This document shows positions 28,189-36,946 of a DNA stretch of 64,000 nucleotides, one piece after another. Below the pieces are notes generated by a model, which saw only the letters and a program-made list of their open reading frames with translations, ran no database searches and was not told where the DNA came from. Source of the DNA: Devosia sp. (GTDB taxonomy: Bacteria; Pseudomonadota; Alphaproteobacteria; Rhizobiales; Devosiaceae). The stretch is taken from the NCBI GenBank assembly GCA_016713105.1, contig JADJPS010000004.1, positions 186,001-250,000 on the forward strand, in the 5' to 3' direction. The translations under genes and the position numbers were made by a program. Position 1 is the first letter of the stretch. Each line of letters starts with the position of its first letter.

Positions 28189-28623
28189 CTATTGCTTTTC
28201 CATCACGCATTGCAGCGGGTGCTGATTCTTGCGCGCGGCATCCATCACGCGGGTGACCTTGGTCTCGGCGACTTCGTATGGGAACACGCCGCATTCCCCG
28301 ACGCCATGATTGTGAACATGCAGCATGACCCGCATGGCGTCTTCGCGGGTCTTGTTGAACACGTCCTGCAGCACGAGAACCACGAACTCCATCGGTGTGT
28401 AGTCGTCGTTCAGCAGCAGCACCCGGTAGAGATTGGGGCGTTTGCCCTTCGACTTCGGCTTGGTGATTGTAGCGGTATCGGACCGCCCGCCTTCCCGCCG
28501 AGGCTCCTTCGACTTGTCGTCCCCGCGCCGCGGCGGCTCGTCGGCAGGACCGGCGGCCACAGCCTCCGAAAGGTGACTGGCACGAAGGACGCCAGTCTCG
28601 AGTAGGTCGTTTCGATGCAGCAT
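28189..28623 (-). CDS. clpS: ATP-dependent Clp protease adaptor ClpS
   Basis: A 144-residue protein. The conserved core is YRVLLLNDDYTPMEFVVLVL, then HVHNHGVGECGVFPYEVAETKV, ending LQCVMEKQ. ClpS binds destabilising N-terminal residues and passes such proteins to ClpA. The N-terminal 55 residues are variable, charged and probably disordered. The start at 28623 (MLHRNDLLETG) is the first plausible ATG, but a shorter form cannot be excluded. It is cotranscribed with clpA. Confidence 0.94.
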   Translation of the reverse strand: MLHRNDLLETGVLRASHLSEAVAAGPADEPPRRGDDKSKEPRREGGRSDTATITKPKSKGKRPNLYRVLLLNDDYTPMEFVVLVLQDVFNKTREDAMRVMLHVHNHGVGECGVFPYEVAETKVTRVMDAARKNQHPLQCVMEKQ

Positions 28624-28837
28624 GGTGGCGCCATTATGTAGGCAAAACCAAGCCGGTGTTAAGTGGCCGCGCACCTAAACTTTGGAGCAGGTCGGTGTCT
28701 CGCCCGGGCTCCGCAATTCATCGCATTTTACGGAATGGTAAGACGCCCCGGCTAGTCTGTTGGACGAGTTCGGATGCGGCAGGCCTCATTTGGGGAGGGC
28801 ACCTAGGCCGCCAATCCTGACCTTGCGTACGGGCACC

Positions 28838-30496
28838 ATGTTTCGCCCGATTGTGTTGGAGTACCGGGTGCTTTCCCACTACCGATCCCTCTCGACGGCG
28901 GCGCCGATCACGCGTTTCCTGCTCGCCCTGATCCTGGCCATCCTGGTGTTGCTGCCTGCCGCACTGCCTGCCAACGCGGCAGCGGTGCCCCGCAAGTTCG
29001 CCGGCATCGTCGTCGACGCCAAGTCGGGCAAGGTGCTGTACGAGAGTTCGGCGGACGCCGCCCGCTACCCGGCCTCGGTCACCAAGGTCATGACGCTGTA
29101 CGTGCTGTTCCAGGAACTGGCCGCAGGCAACGTGGCCATGAACACCAAGTTCAAGGTGTCCAAGTTCGCTGCCGCTGCGGTGCCGACCAAGCTCGGCGTG
29201 AAGGCCGGCTCGACCATTACCGTCGAGAACGCGATCAAGGCCCTTGTGACCATCTCGGCAAACGATATCGCCCGCGTGATCGCAGAGAACATCTCCGGCT
29301 CGGAGAGTGCCTTTGCCAAGCGCATGACCGCAACCGCCAAGGCGCTGGGCATGACGCACACCACCTACCGCAACGCCTCGGGCCTGCCCGACAAGGGGCA
29401 GGTGACAACCGTGCGCGACCAGGCCCTGCTGGGAGTTGCCGTCTATCAGCATTTCCCGAAATACTACGAGTACTTTCAGACTCGCAGTTTTTCATATGGC
29501 AAGCGTACCTACGGCAATCACAACCGGTTGCTCGGTGCGAACGGCGTTGACGGCATCAAGACCGGCTATACCAACGCCTCCGGTTTCAACCTGCTGACCG
29601 CGGCGCGCACGGACGGGCGCCACATCGTGGTGGCAGGTTTCGGCTTCGATTCGAGCGGCGCCCGCGACGCCAAGGTGCGCGAACTGGTCAAGACCTACCT
29701 GCCCAAGGGCCGCAGCGGCGGTTACCTGGCGGCAGCCCTGGTCCCGGAGCCGGGCCGGAAGGGATCGACCGTGATGGTTGCTTCTGCCGATCCGCAGCCC
29801 GTCGTCCCCATGCCCTATCCGGCCTTCCGCCTCGGCGGCGGCACGATGGTGGCCGCCAAGCCGATGCCGCTGGAAGCGAGCCAGCTGCCGGACGAGATCG
29901 TCGTCGCCTCGATCGACAATGCACCGATGCCCGCCACGCGATCCGGCGAGGCCGCTTTCGATGCGGCCAACGAGGTGGCGGTGCGCGTCGGCTCGGTCAG
30001 GCCCCGCGAAAGGGCCTTCGACGTCATCGGCGCCTGGCTGAGTGACACCTTCTCGCTCGGCGGCGCCCCTGCCCCGCTGGGCGAGACCGTGCCGTCGGCC
30101 CCTCTGCTGCCGCCGGTCGGCATCGGCGACAGGGGAGAGCCTGTCGACCTCATGACCTCGGGCGGCATCGGCGATGTTGCGCCCGAGATCCTGGTCGGTC
30201 AGCCGGAACCCGCACCGATCGCCATCGCCGCGGTGGTCGAGCAGCCGGTTTCCGGCGGCTGGGTGGTCCAGATCGGCGCTGCTCCGACAGAACGCGGTGC
30301 ACAGCAACTGCTGCGGGACGCCACGGCGCGAATCGATCGTCTCGACGGTTTCCGCTCCTATGTCGAACGCTTCGAGAAGAACGGGCAGGTCTTCTTCCGC
30401 GCCCGTTTCGGAGGCTTCGACGGTCGGGAGACCGCGACGGGCATCTGTAGTGAACTGAAGAAAGTCAAAATGAGCTGCCTCGCGATGCAGTCCTAG
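28838..30496 (+). CDS. D-alanyl-D-alanine carboxypeptidase with C-terminal SPOR domain
   Basis: A 552-residue class A low-mass penicillin-binding protein. An N-terminal membrane/signal segment (FLLALILAILVLLPAALPANAAA) directs it to the periplasm. The serine-enzyme motifs follow: SVTK (SxxK), SAND (SxN) and KTG in GIKTGYTNASG. Residues about 310-470 form a Pro/Ala-rich linker. The last 75 residues (SGGWVVQIGAAPTERGAQQLL to KVKMSCLAMQ) are a SPOR domain, which binds denuded septal peptidoglycan. It trims stem pentapeptides, probably at the division site. A GTG at 28868 is an alternative start. Confidence 0.95.
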   Translation: MFRPIVLEYRVLSHYRSLSTAAPITRFLLALILAILVLLPAALPANAAAVPRKFAGIVVDAKSGKVLYESSADAARYPASVTKVMTLYVLFQELAAGNVAMNTKFKVSKFAAAAVPTKLGVKAGSTITVENAIKALVTISANDIARVIAENISGSESAFAKRMTATAKALGMTHTTYRNASGLPDKGQVTTVRDQALLGVAVYQHFPKYYEYFQTRSFSYGKRTYGNHNRLLGANGVDGIKTGYTNASGFNLLTAARTDGRHIVVAGFGFDSSGARDAKVRELVKTYLPKGRSGGYLAAALVPEPGRKGSTVMVASADPQPVVPMPYPAFRLGGGTMVAAKPMPLEASQLPDEIVVASIDNAPMPATRSGEAAFDAANEVAVRVGSVRPRERAFDVIGAWLSDTFSLGGAPAPLGETVPSAPLLPPVGIGDRGEPVDLMTSGGIGDVAPEILVGQPEPAPIAIAAVVEQPVSGGWVVQIGAAPTERGAQQLLRDATARIDRLDGFRSYVERFEKNGQVFFRARFGGFDGRETATGICSELKKVKMSCLAMQS

Positions 30497-30554
30497 CATC
30501 GACGAGCGGCCGTCCCGGGGAAGCGAATTGTGGCCTGTGTTTGGAGTAGCCCCA

Positions 30555-30836
30555 ATGAGCGAAACGTCTAGTCTGAGCGAACTCGCCCGCTTCGTCGGCC
30601 AGTCGGCCCTGGTCGAGGAAGACGCCGTCGCACGGCGACAGGCGGTCAACGCAATGATGTCCAGAACCCTGCCTGGCTACCAGCGCCGTGGCGTGGGGGA
30701 GCTGCTGGCGGCAGTCATGGCATTGTCAGCCCGTACCCGCAGGATGCTGCTCCCACCCGCCGATGTCGACATCGACGTCTTCTCCCCCGGTGGAGCGCGG
30801 GCCGTCCGCATCACCCTGCCGCGGCACCAGGGCTGA
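30555..30836 (+). CDS. Small hypothetical protein upstream of mipZ (convergent)
   Basis: A 93-residue protein starting MSETSSLSELARFVGQSALV, with a GGAG site 10 nt before the ATG. The sequence is mostly helical with a basic centre (MMSRTLPGYQRRGVGELL) and a C-terminal beta-like strand (VDIDVFSPGGARAVRITLP). No known motif is recognised. It follows the carboxypeptidase by 58 nt on the same strand and ends 1 nt before the mipZ stop on the other strand. Confidence 0.6.
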   Translation: MSETSSLSELARFVGQSALVEEDAVARRQAVNAMMSRTLPGYQRRGVGELLAAVMALSARTRRMLLPPADVDIDVFSPGGARAVRITLPRHQG

Positions 30837-30837
30837 C

Positions 30838-31746
30838 CTACTCGGCACCCTGCGCCATGTGTTCGAACGCCGCCGGTTCTGCGGCTGATCGGGCAAGTGC
30901 CCGGCTTGCTTCCATGCGCGCCCGCGCCCGTTCGCTGACCGGCAGGCGCAGCGCTTCCACCAGCGAGCGGTATTCCTGTCGCGCGCTGAGGTGCGACATC
31001 GAGGGCAGCCCGCCCAGCATCTCCTCGCTGAGCGGATCGAAGACGGTCATCCCGGTGGGGAACAACGATCGGAAGATCACCCTCTCGGCAATACCGTCCG
31101 CTACCCGACATCCGAGGCGAACCGCGATCTTCTCGATCGCCGACTGTACCAGGCGCGTCGAGCGCGATGGCAGCATCGAGATGCGGTTTCGCACAATCAC
31201 CCAGTCGATGGTTCGGCCATCGATCGAGAGTCGCTCGGTACGTGCCCGCTGCACCAGGCGGGCGTAGTGGCTCATCTCCCGCGGATCGCCTGTCACCGGG
31301 TCGACGTGAGCCATAACGTCGAGGTCGATGATCGAGTCGTTCAGCGGCGTCACCAGCGTGTCAGCCAGGGAATGGGCCAGCCGGGTCAGATGCGTGTCGA
31401 ACCCAGGTGTATCGACAATGAGGAAGTCGGCATCCCCCTCGACCTCGATGACGGCCTGCCGGAACAGATCGAACTCCAGCCGCTGGTTCTCGCGGATCGA
31501 GTCCGACTTCGAGAGCGGCAAGTGGAAATGCGTCGCGTGGGGAAGCTTGAGGTCGTGCGCCTTCGCCCAGTTGCGACGATTGCGGACGTATTGCGTAAGT
31601 GTCTGCTGGCGGCTGTCCACATCGATCGAGGCGACGCGAAATCCCTGGTACATCAGGTAGACGGCAAGATGGAACGCGGTGGTCGACTTGCCCGAGCCGC
31701 CCTTTTCATTGCCTACGACAATGACATGCGTCCCTGTCCTGCCCAT
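30838..31746 (-). CDS. mipZ: Division-plane positioning ATPase MipZ
   Basis: A 302-residue ParA-superfamily ATPase. The deviant Walker A motif is NEKGGSGKSTTAFHLA and the Walker A' region is ASIDVDSRQQTLTQYV. The switch motif is FLIVDTPGFDTHLTRLAHS, followed by DTLVTPLNDSIIDLDVMA. This combination is MipZ-specific. In Caulobacter it forms a gradient from the poles with ParB and blocks FtsZ assembly away from midcell. The ATG at 31746 is favoured over a GTG at 31749 because AGGGGAG lies at proper spacing. Two GANTC (CcrM) sites occur in the upstream gap (31795, 31856). Confidence 0.95.
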   Translation of the reverse strand: MGRTGTHVIVVGNEKGGSGKSTTAFHLAVYLMYQGFRVASIDVDSRQQTLTQYVRNRRNWAKAHDLKLPHATHFHLPLSKSDSIRENQRLEFDLFRQAVIEVEGDADFLIVDTPGFDTHLTRLAHSLADTLVTPLNDSIIDLDVMAHVDPVTGDPREMSHYARLVQRARTERLSIDGRTIDWVIVRNRISMLPSRSTRLVQSAIEKIAVRLGCRVADGIAERVIFRSLFPTGMTVFDPLSEEMLGGLPSMSHLSARQEYRSLVEALRLPVSERARARMEASRALARSAAEPAAFEHMAQGAE

Positions 31747-31901
31747 CACACTCCCCTGCCGCCAAAGGCAATCCGTCAGCGACGCAACCCACGGGATTCG
31801 GCGAATTCTCCAGCGATAGAATTAATGCGGGGATCGCCTCGATCCTTCAAGGGCTGATTCACCATGCGTCGGTGACACCTTCACGACCGCAGCCGGGTTC
31901 C

Positions 31902-32336
31902 CTAGATCAACCCGAGCCGCGCCAGTTCTTCTGCCAGTTCGAGCGAGCCACCCTGCTCGGCGAAGTCAGCTTGCCCGAAATCGGGGGGTGCGTCCCTCGG
32001 ATCAAGATAGCGCCACCCCTGGAACGGCGACTTGGGGCGCGGTACGGTGCGCACCATGTCGGGTGCCATGATGATGTCGCAGCACTTCAGCCCTTGCTCA
32101 TCCACCGCCTCGGCGAGACGCAGGATCGGCTGGCGGCAGCGGATCACGCCCGAGATGACCCAGTAGATCGACCCCTGCCCCTCGATGTCGTTGCGGCGTT
32201 TCGGCATCGTCCTGGTGCGGTGGACATGCACGTCTTCACCGTAGTCGGCGCCCCACCAGTGCGCACGCTCGCTGCGATAGCCCTCAAGTTCCTCCAGCGT
32301 CGCTACACCGACGCAGAGCTTTATCATGTGCATCAT
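31902..32336 (-). CDS. DUF1489 family protein
   Basis: A 144-residue protein starting MMHMIKLCVGVATLEELEGYR. Conserved parts include HVHRTRTMPKRRNDI, GSIYWVISGVIRCRQPILRLAE and RPKSPFQGWRYLDPRDAPPD, matching DUF1489 of Alphaproteobacteria. It contains several His and Cys residues (RCRQ, KCCDI), but no catalytic role is known. Its ATG overlaps the GST stop, so the two are coupled on the minus strand. Confidence 0.9.
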   Translation of the reverse strand: MMHMIKLCVGVATLEELEGYRSERAHWWGADYGEDVHVHRTRTMPKRRNDIEGQGSIYWVISGVIRCRQPILRLAEAVDEQGLKCCDIIMAPDMVRTVPRPKSPFQGWRYLDPRDAPPDFGQADFAEQGGSLELAEELARLGLI

Positions 32337-33010
32337 GCCTGGCGGGCCGCTGCCTTTCGCGCGATGAGGACGTCGATCTCGTCGTCCTCCACCACCCAGG
32401 GCTCCTTGATGGCCTCGGCCAGCCAGTCCTGGAACGCCGGCAGAGCGTAGATGGCCTCGACATACTCGGCCGCGACATCGGTAACCGGCAGACCGTAGGT
32501 ACGAATGCGCGCCGCAACCGGTGCAAACATCGCGTCGGCCGCGGTGAAGCTGCCGAACAGATAGGGGCCGCCCGAGCGGGACAGCAGGTCCCCCCACAGG
32601 CGTTCGATCCGCTTGAGGTCGGCGGCCACCTCGTCGGGATCCACCTTGCCCGGGTGCGAGGCCCTCAGGTTCATCGGCGCAGCGTTGCGCAGCGCAGTGA
32701 AGCCACCATGCATCTCCGCCGCCGCGGCCCGCGCCAGGGCGCGCTCCACCCGGCTGGACGGCCAGATCCCCTTGGCTGGGTACTTGTCGTTGAGATACTC
32801 GATGATGGCGATGGTCTCGGGCACGACCACGTCGCCGTCCACCAGCACCGGCACCTTGCCGGAGGGCGACTTCCTGCGGATGGCCTCCCGCCAGCCCTCG
32901 CCGCTCAGCATCACCAGGTCCTCGTCGAACGGGATGTTGAAGTGCCGGAGCACAAGCCAGGCGCGCAGCGACCAACTCGAATAGTTGCGATTGGCGAAGA
33001 TCAGCTTCAT
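32333..33010 (-). CDS. Glutathione S-transferase family protein
   Basis: A 225-residue protein with an N-terminal thioredoxin-like domain (MKLIFANRNYSSWSLRAWLVL, with the Ser/Tyr region near the active site; KVPVLVDGD and PETIAIIEYLNDKY for glutathione binding). A C-terminal all-helical domain follows (from about residue 90, ending PAFQDWLAEAIKEPWV). The NYSSWSLR motif is of the type common in proteobacterial GSTs near DUF1489. Substrate unknown. Confidence 0.93.
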   Translation of the reverse strand: MKLIFANRNYSSWSLRAWLVLRHFNIPFDEDLVMLSGEGWREAIRRKSPSGKVPVLVDGDVVVPETIAIIEYLNDKYPAKGIWPSSRVERALARAAAAEMHGGFTALRNAAPMNLRASHPGKVDPDEVAADLKRIERLWGDLLSRSGGPYLFGSFTAADAMFAPVAARIRTYGLPVTDVAAEYVEAIYALPAFQDWLAEAIKEPWVVEDDEIDVLIARKAAARQA

Positions 33011-33026
33011 CGATCACCCTCAATGC

Positions 33027-33055
33027 GAAGGGCGCCGTGTGGCCCGGCGCCCTTC
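33027..33055 (-). terminator. 10-bp perfect hairpin between the small membrane gene and GST
   Basis: GAAGGGCGCC (33027-33036) pairs with GGCGCCCTTC (33046-33055) around a 9-nt loop. On the minus strand it lies 50 nt after the small-ORF stop and 16 nt before the GST start. No T-run follows, so it may be a weak terminator or an mRNA-processing barrier. Confidence 0.5.
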
Positions 33056-33106
33056 CGAAATTCTCTCACTTCTGTCGGACCCGCAAGGTCCAGTGGTGTT
33101 CCTGAC

Positions 33107-33220
33107 TCAGGCGCCTGCAACGATCAAGAAAACCAGCGACATCGCCAACAGGCTAACCAGAGTCCAGGACACGGTGGGTAGCGTCGAACGCCACCAGTCG
33201 GTTTTGGAATGGCTGCGCAT
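33107..33220 (-). CDS. Small single-pass membrane protein (37 residues)
   Basis: The frame reads MRSHSKTDWWRSTLPTVSW, then a hydrophobic helix (TLVSLLAMSLVFLIVAGA), then a stop. A near-consensus AAGGAG ribosome binding site lies 6 nt before the ATG. The positively charged N-terminus followed by one about 18-residue hydrophobic segment suggests an inner-membrane protein with its N-terminus in the cytoplasm. It lies between mgtE and GST on the same strand. No homologue can be named from sequence alone. The surrounding gap (33011-33349) holds nothing else recognisable. Confidence 0.55.
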   Translation of the reverse strand: MRSHSKTDWWRSTLPTVSWTLVSLLAMSLVFLIVAGA

Positions 33221-33349
33221 CGGTACTCCTTCATGCCGACTTCGGAACCGCCGCGCCTCCTCTGTGTCGGAATTGCGACGGTAGGGAATCGTTAACCCGG
33301 CGACCGGGCGCGGGCAAGATGCAGGAATGTCACAGTGGATTGGTCGAGA

Positions 33350-34765
33350 TTAGAGCAGGCCGAACCATAAGCCCGCGAGGCCCAGGAACGCAAAAAACCC
33401 CACCACATCGGTGACGGTGGTGACGAAGACCGACGAGGCGATCGCGGGGTCGATCTTCATTCGGTTGAGCGTCAGCGGGATGAGGATGCCGGCCGTCCCT
33501 GCGGCGATCATATTCACGATCATGGCCATGCCGATTACCACACCCAGGCCGGGGCTCATGTAGCGGATGGCGGTAACGAGACCGATCAGCACGGCGAAGA
33601 TGCAGCCGTTGACGAAGCCACCGCTTACCTCGCGCACGATCAGCCGGCGCACCCGCGCGCGATCGAGGTCGCGTGTCGCCAGCGCCCGCACGGTTACCGT
33701 CATGGTCTGCGTACCGGCATTGCCTCCCATCGAGGCGACAATGGGCATCAGCGCGGCAAGCGCCACCATCTGCTCGATCGTGGCGTCGAACAGGCTGATG
33801 ACAAACGATGCGAGCATCGCCGTAAGCAGGTTGACGACCAGCCACGGGGCTCGACTGCGCACCGCCCGGAAGACGTTGTCGGACACCTCCTCGTCGCCGA
33901 CGCCGCCCAGCAGCTTGATGTCCTCGGTCGCCTCCTCGTGGATGACGTCCACGATATCGTCGACGGTGAGCACGCCCACGAGCCGCTTGTTTTCGTCGAC
34001 CACGCCGACTTCCACCAGGTCGTACCGCTCGAAGTCGCGCGCTGCCTCCTCCTGGTCTTCGGTGGCGTCCACCGTGAGCAGGTCGTGGTTCATCAGATCC
34101 TCGATGCGCACGGTACGTTGTGCCCTGAGGAACTTGTCGAGCGGGATGGTGCCGAGCACGCGGTACCCCGGATCGACGACGTAAAGCTGATAGAACTCGT
34201 CCGGAAGGTCCCTCTCGCCCCGCAGGTAGTCGATCGTCTGCCCAACCGTCCAGAACGGGGGAATCGCGATGAACTCCGTCTGCATCCGTCGTCCGGCAGA
34301 CTCCTCGGGGAAGTCGAGGCTGCGCTTCAGGCTCAGCCGTTCGAACGCCGGCAGTTGCTCGAGGATTCGTTCGCGATCCTCTTCCTCGATATCTTCAAGG
34401 ATGTAGACGGCGTCGTCATTGTCGAGCGCAGACACCCCGCGTGCGACGTCGCTGGCCGGCAGTCCCTCGATCAGATCGGAGCGAACGCCGTCGTCGACCT
34501 GGGTCAGGGCGAGATAGTCGAACCTGTCGCCGAGCATCCGCACCAGTTGCACGCGCTCGTCGGCCTCGAGCGCCTCCAGCACGTCGCCGGCGTCGGAGGC
34601 ATGAAGCGGCTCCATCATCGCGGCAAGTTCGTCCTGGTCGCCCGCAACCAGATTGCGGCGCAGGCGTTCGATCCAGGCCGGATTCAGGTGATCGTCGGCA
34701 CCGCGCAGAGCGCTCGGATCGAGGCGGGTCTCCCCGCTTTCCGCGAAGTTGGATTCGTTGCTCAT
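33350..34765 (-). CDS. mgtE: Magnesium transporter MgtE
   Basis: A 471-residue Mg2+ channel. In order: the MgtE N domain (about residues 35-150, helical repeats with LEALEADERVQLVRML), two CBS domains (about 155-275, PLDKFLRAQRTVRIEDLM and ERYDLVEVGVVDENKRLVGVLTVDDIVD), and five membrane helices from about residue 300. The membrane part includes the pore-region sequence ALMPIVASMGGNAGTQTMTV. Cytosolic Mg2+ bound at the N/CBS domains closes the channel. The start at 34765 (MSNESNF) is preferred. Divergent from the YjbR-like gene; no Mg2+ riboswitch was seen in the 110-bp gap. Confidence 0.96.
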   Translation of the reverse strand: MSNESNFAESGETRLDPSALRGADDHLNPAWIERLRRNLVAGDQDELAAMMEPLHASDAGDVLEALEADERVQLVRMLGDRFDYLALTQVDDGVRSDLIEGLPASDVARGVSALDNDDAVYILEDIEEEDRERILEQLPAFERLSLKRSLDFPEESAGRRMQTEFIAIPPFWTVGQTIDYLRGERDLPDEFYQLYVVDPGYRVLGTIPLDKFLRAQRTVRIEDLMNHDLLTVDATEDQEEAARDFERYDLVEVGVVDENKRLVGVLTVDDIVDVIHEEATEDIKLLGGVGDEEVSDNVFRAVRSRAPWLVVNLLTAMLASFVISLFDATIEQMVALAALMPIVASMGGNAGTQTMTVTVRALATRDLDRARVRRLIVREVSGGFVNGCIFAVLIGLVTAIRYMSPGLGVVIGMAMIVNMIAAGTAGILIPLTLNRMKIDPAIASSVFVTTVTDVVGFFAFLGLAGLWFGLL

Positions 34766-34875
34766 TGGGGATCCCGCGAGACAAGGGCTTCGGGTTCCCG
34801 ACCGGTGTAGCCAATCGATGTCACTTGCGCCAGACTCGGTACGCAAGAACCGACGATTGCTGAGGGAGGCCGACG

Positions 34876-35244
34876 GTGTCGAGCGAAGCCGAGATCGACC
34901 GGATGCTGCGGCTGTGCACGCAGCGCGGGCTGCCCGCCGTCTCGGTCGGCACGAGCCACGGGAAACCTGCCCTGAAGGTGAAGGAGAAGCGCTTCGCTTC
35001 GGTGCGGGACCGGGGCGAGATGGTCCTTCACTGCCCGCTGGAGCACAAGGAATTGCTGATGGAAATGGCGCCGCACATCTACTGGCAGACCGACCATTTC
35101 AAGGGTTGGCCCGGACTGATCGTCCGCCTCGACGCGATTTCCGACGAGGAACTGGGTTTGCGCCTGGAGGATGCATGGCGCTTCCGGGCACCCCGGCGGC
35201 TGGCCACTGCGTTCGCAGTGCGCCCTGTGTTGCCTAGGGGGTAA
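34876..35244 (+). CDS. MmcQ/YjbR family protein
   Basis: A 122-residue protein starting with GTG after GAGGGAGG. The fold markers are GLPAVSVGTSHGKPALKVKEKRFASVR, then VLHCPLEHKELLMEMAPHIYWQTDHFKGWPGLIVRLDAI, typical of MmcQ/YjbR proteins. E. coli YjbR is structurally similar to nucleic-acid binding proteins, but its role is not established. Its 3' end overlaps the convergent folD gene by 11 bp. Confidence 0.88.
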   Translation: MSSEAEIDRMLRLCTQRGLPAVSVGTSHGKPALKVKEKRFASVRDRGEMVLHCPLEHKELLMEMAPHIYWQTDHFKGWPGLIVRLDAISDEELGLRLEDAWRFRAPRRLATAFAVRPVLPRG

Positions 35245-36136
35245 GGTCTCCCGGCGGTACGAGGCCGTTGATGAGGCTGGCCGTCGTGATCGTATTGGCG
35301 AGCAGGCAGACGATGGTCATCGGCCCGACGCCACCGGGCACAGGGGTGATGGCGCCAGCCACGGCCGCCGCCTCGGCAAAGTCGACGTCGCCGAGTAGCC
35401 GTGTCTTGCCCTCTCCGCGCTCCGGGGCCGGGATGCGGTTGATGCCGACGTCGATGACCGTGGCGCCCGGCTTGATCCAGTCGCCCTTGACCATCTGCGG
35501 GCGGCCCACTGCGGCGATGACGATGTCGGCCTGCCGAACGATCGCCGGCAGGTCTCGGGTGCGCGAGTGTGCCATGGTCACCGTGCAGTTTTCGCGCAGC
35601 AGCAATTGCGCCATCGGCTTGCCGACAAGGTTCGAGCGGCCGATGACCACGGCATGCAGCCCTGTCATGTCGCCCAGCGTGTCGCGCAGCAGCATCAGGC
35701 AGCCGAGCGGCGTGCAGCTTACCGGGCCTGGCAGGCCGATCTGCAGCTTGCCGACGCTGGCGGGGGTGAAGCAGTCGACGTCCTTGTCGGACGAGATAGT
35801 CGCGATGACCTTGCTGGCGTCGATCTGTCCGGGCAGCGGCAGCTGGACGAGAATTCCGTGGACGGCAGGATCGTCATTGAGTCTTTGCACCAACGCCAGC
35901 ACCTCCGCTTCGGAGGTGTCCTCGGGCAACTCGTACTTTTCTGAGTGCATGCCCACCTCGACCGTCTGCCTGGCCTTCTGGTTCACATAGATCTCGCTGC
36001 CGGGATCATGTCCGACGATGACCACGGCAAGGCCTGGCGTCAGGCCATGGTCGATCTTGAGGCGCTGGACATGGCCGGCAATGCGGCCGCGCAGCCCTTC
36101 GGCAAAGGTCTTCCCGTCGATGATCCTGGCAGTCAT
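35234..36136 (-). CDS. folD: Bifunctional methylenetetrahydrofolate dehydrogenase / methenyltetrahydrofolate cyclohydrolase
   Basis: A 300-residue enzyme interconverting methylene-, methenyl- and formyl-tetrahydrofolate with NADP. The substrate domain has VGHDPGSEIYVNQKARQTVEVGM (with the YxxxK catalytic motif, YVNQK) and GILVQLPLPGQID. The NADP domain has HAVVIGRSNLVGKPMAQLLL, and the C-terminal signature is TPVPGGVGPMTIVCLLANT. The ATG at 36136 is favoured. Convergent with the YjbR-like gene. Confidence 0.97.
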   Translation of the reverse strand: MTARIIDGKTFAEGLRGRIAGHVQRLKIDHGLTPGLAVVIVGHDPGSEIYVNQKARQTVEVGMHSEKYELPEDTSEAEVLALVQRLNDDPAVHGILVQLPLPGQIDASKVIATISSDKDVDCFTPASVGKLQIGLPGPVSCTPLGCLMLLRDTLGDMTGLHAVVIGRSNLVGKPMAQLLLRENCTVTMAHSRTRDLPAIVRQADIVIAAVGRPQMVKGDWIKPGATVIDVGINRIPAPERGEGKTRLLGDVDFAEAAAVAGAITPVPGGVGPMTIVCLLANTITTASLINGLVPPGDLTP

Positions 36137-36202
36137 TGGCAGCTCCGTGGCTTGAGGCAGCATATGGCGCAGCCGGAGCGGAGACGCAACCTTGGCGCGA
36201 CC

Positions 36203-36946
36203 TCAATACGGCGCTGTGATCTCGATGCCTTCGGCCTCGAGCGCGCGACGCACTTCGCCGGCGATGGCGACGGCCTCGGCCGTATCGCCATGAATGCAGA
36301 GCGAGCGGGCCTCGGACCTGAGCACGGTACCGTCGATGGCGACCAGTTCACCGTGGGTCGCAAGGCGGATGGCGCGCTCGGCTATGGCCCCTGCGTCGTG
36401 CAGCACCGCGCCCGGCTCGCTGCGGGGCAGGAGTAGTCCGCTGGGCTGGTAGGCCCGATCGGCGTAGGCCTCGCGCACCACCCGGAAGCCCAGCGCCTCG
36501 GCAACCTCGACCTGGGCGCTCGTGTTGATGGCAAGGATCGCCAGATCCGGCACGAGGCCCGTCACGGCGGCAAAGCACAGTGCCGAGACCGACGGCTCTT
36601 CCGCCGCCATGTTGGCCAGCGCCCCGTGCAGCTTCAGATAGCGCACCGGCACACCTTCCCCATCGGCGATTTCGACTAGGCGCCGGACCTGGCCGCGTAC
36701 CTGCAGGTCCAGTTCCTCGGGTGACAGCAGCAGACGCCTGCGGCCGAAGTTCGCGCGATCGGCGAAGCCGGGATGTGCCCCCACTGCAACGCCGTTAGCT
36801 TCGGCCAGCCGAAGCGCCACCCGCATCGTTTCGTCGTCCCCCGCGTGGCCGCCGCACGCGATCGAGGCCGATGAGACGATCTCCAGCAGCGCCTCGTCAC
36901 CCCGGCCACCCTCGCCGAGATCGGCATTGAGATCGAACGCCGTCAC
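36203..36946 (-). CDS. pxpA: 5-oxoprolinase subunit A (LamB/YcsF family)
   Basis: A 247-residue protein with the LamB/YcsF signature: FDLNADLGEGG at the N-terminus, SIACGGHAGDD, then VAVGAHPGFADRANFGRR and YLKLHGALANM. PxpA acts with PxpB and PxpC to hydrolyse 5-oxoproline to glutamate using ATP. The start is GTG at 36946, which overlaps the pxpC stop (GTGA). It is the last gene of a pxpB-pxpC-pxpA operon on the minus strand. Confidence 0.94.
   Translation of the reverse strand: MTAFDLNADLGEGGRGDEALLEIVSSASIACGGHAGDDETMRVALRLAEANGVAVGAHPGFADRANFGRRRLLLSPEELDLQVRGQVRRLVEIADGEGVPVRYLKLHGALANMAAEEPSVSALCFAAVTGLVPDLAILAINTSAQVEVAEALGFRVVREAYADRAYQPSGLLLPRSEPGAVLHDAGAIAERAIRLATHGELVAIDGTVLRSEARSLCIHGDTAEAVAIAGEVRRALEAEGIEITAPY

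Noticed and set aside
34766..34875. Magnesium riboswitch upstream of mgtE
   Set aside because: The 110-bp gap is too short and shows neither the M-box core nor a terminator/antiterminator pair.
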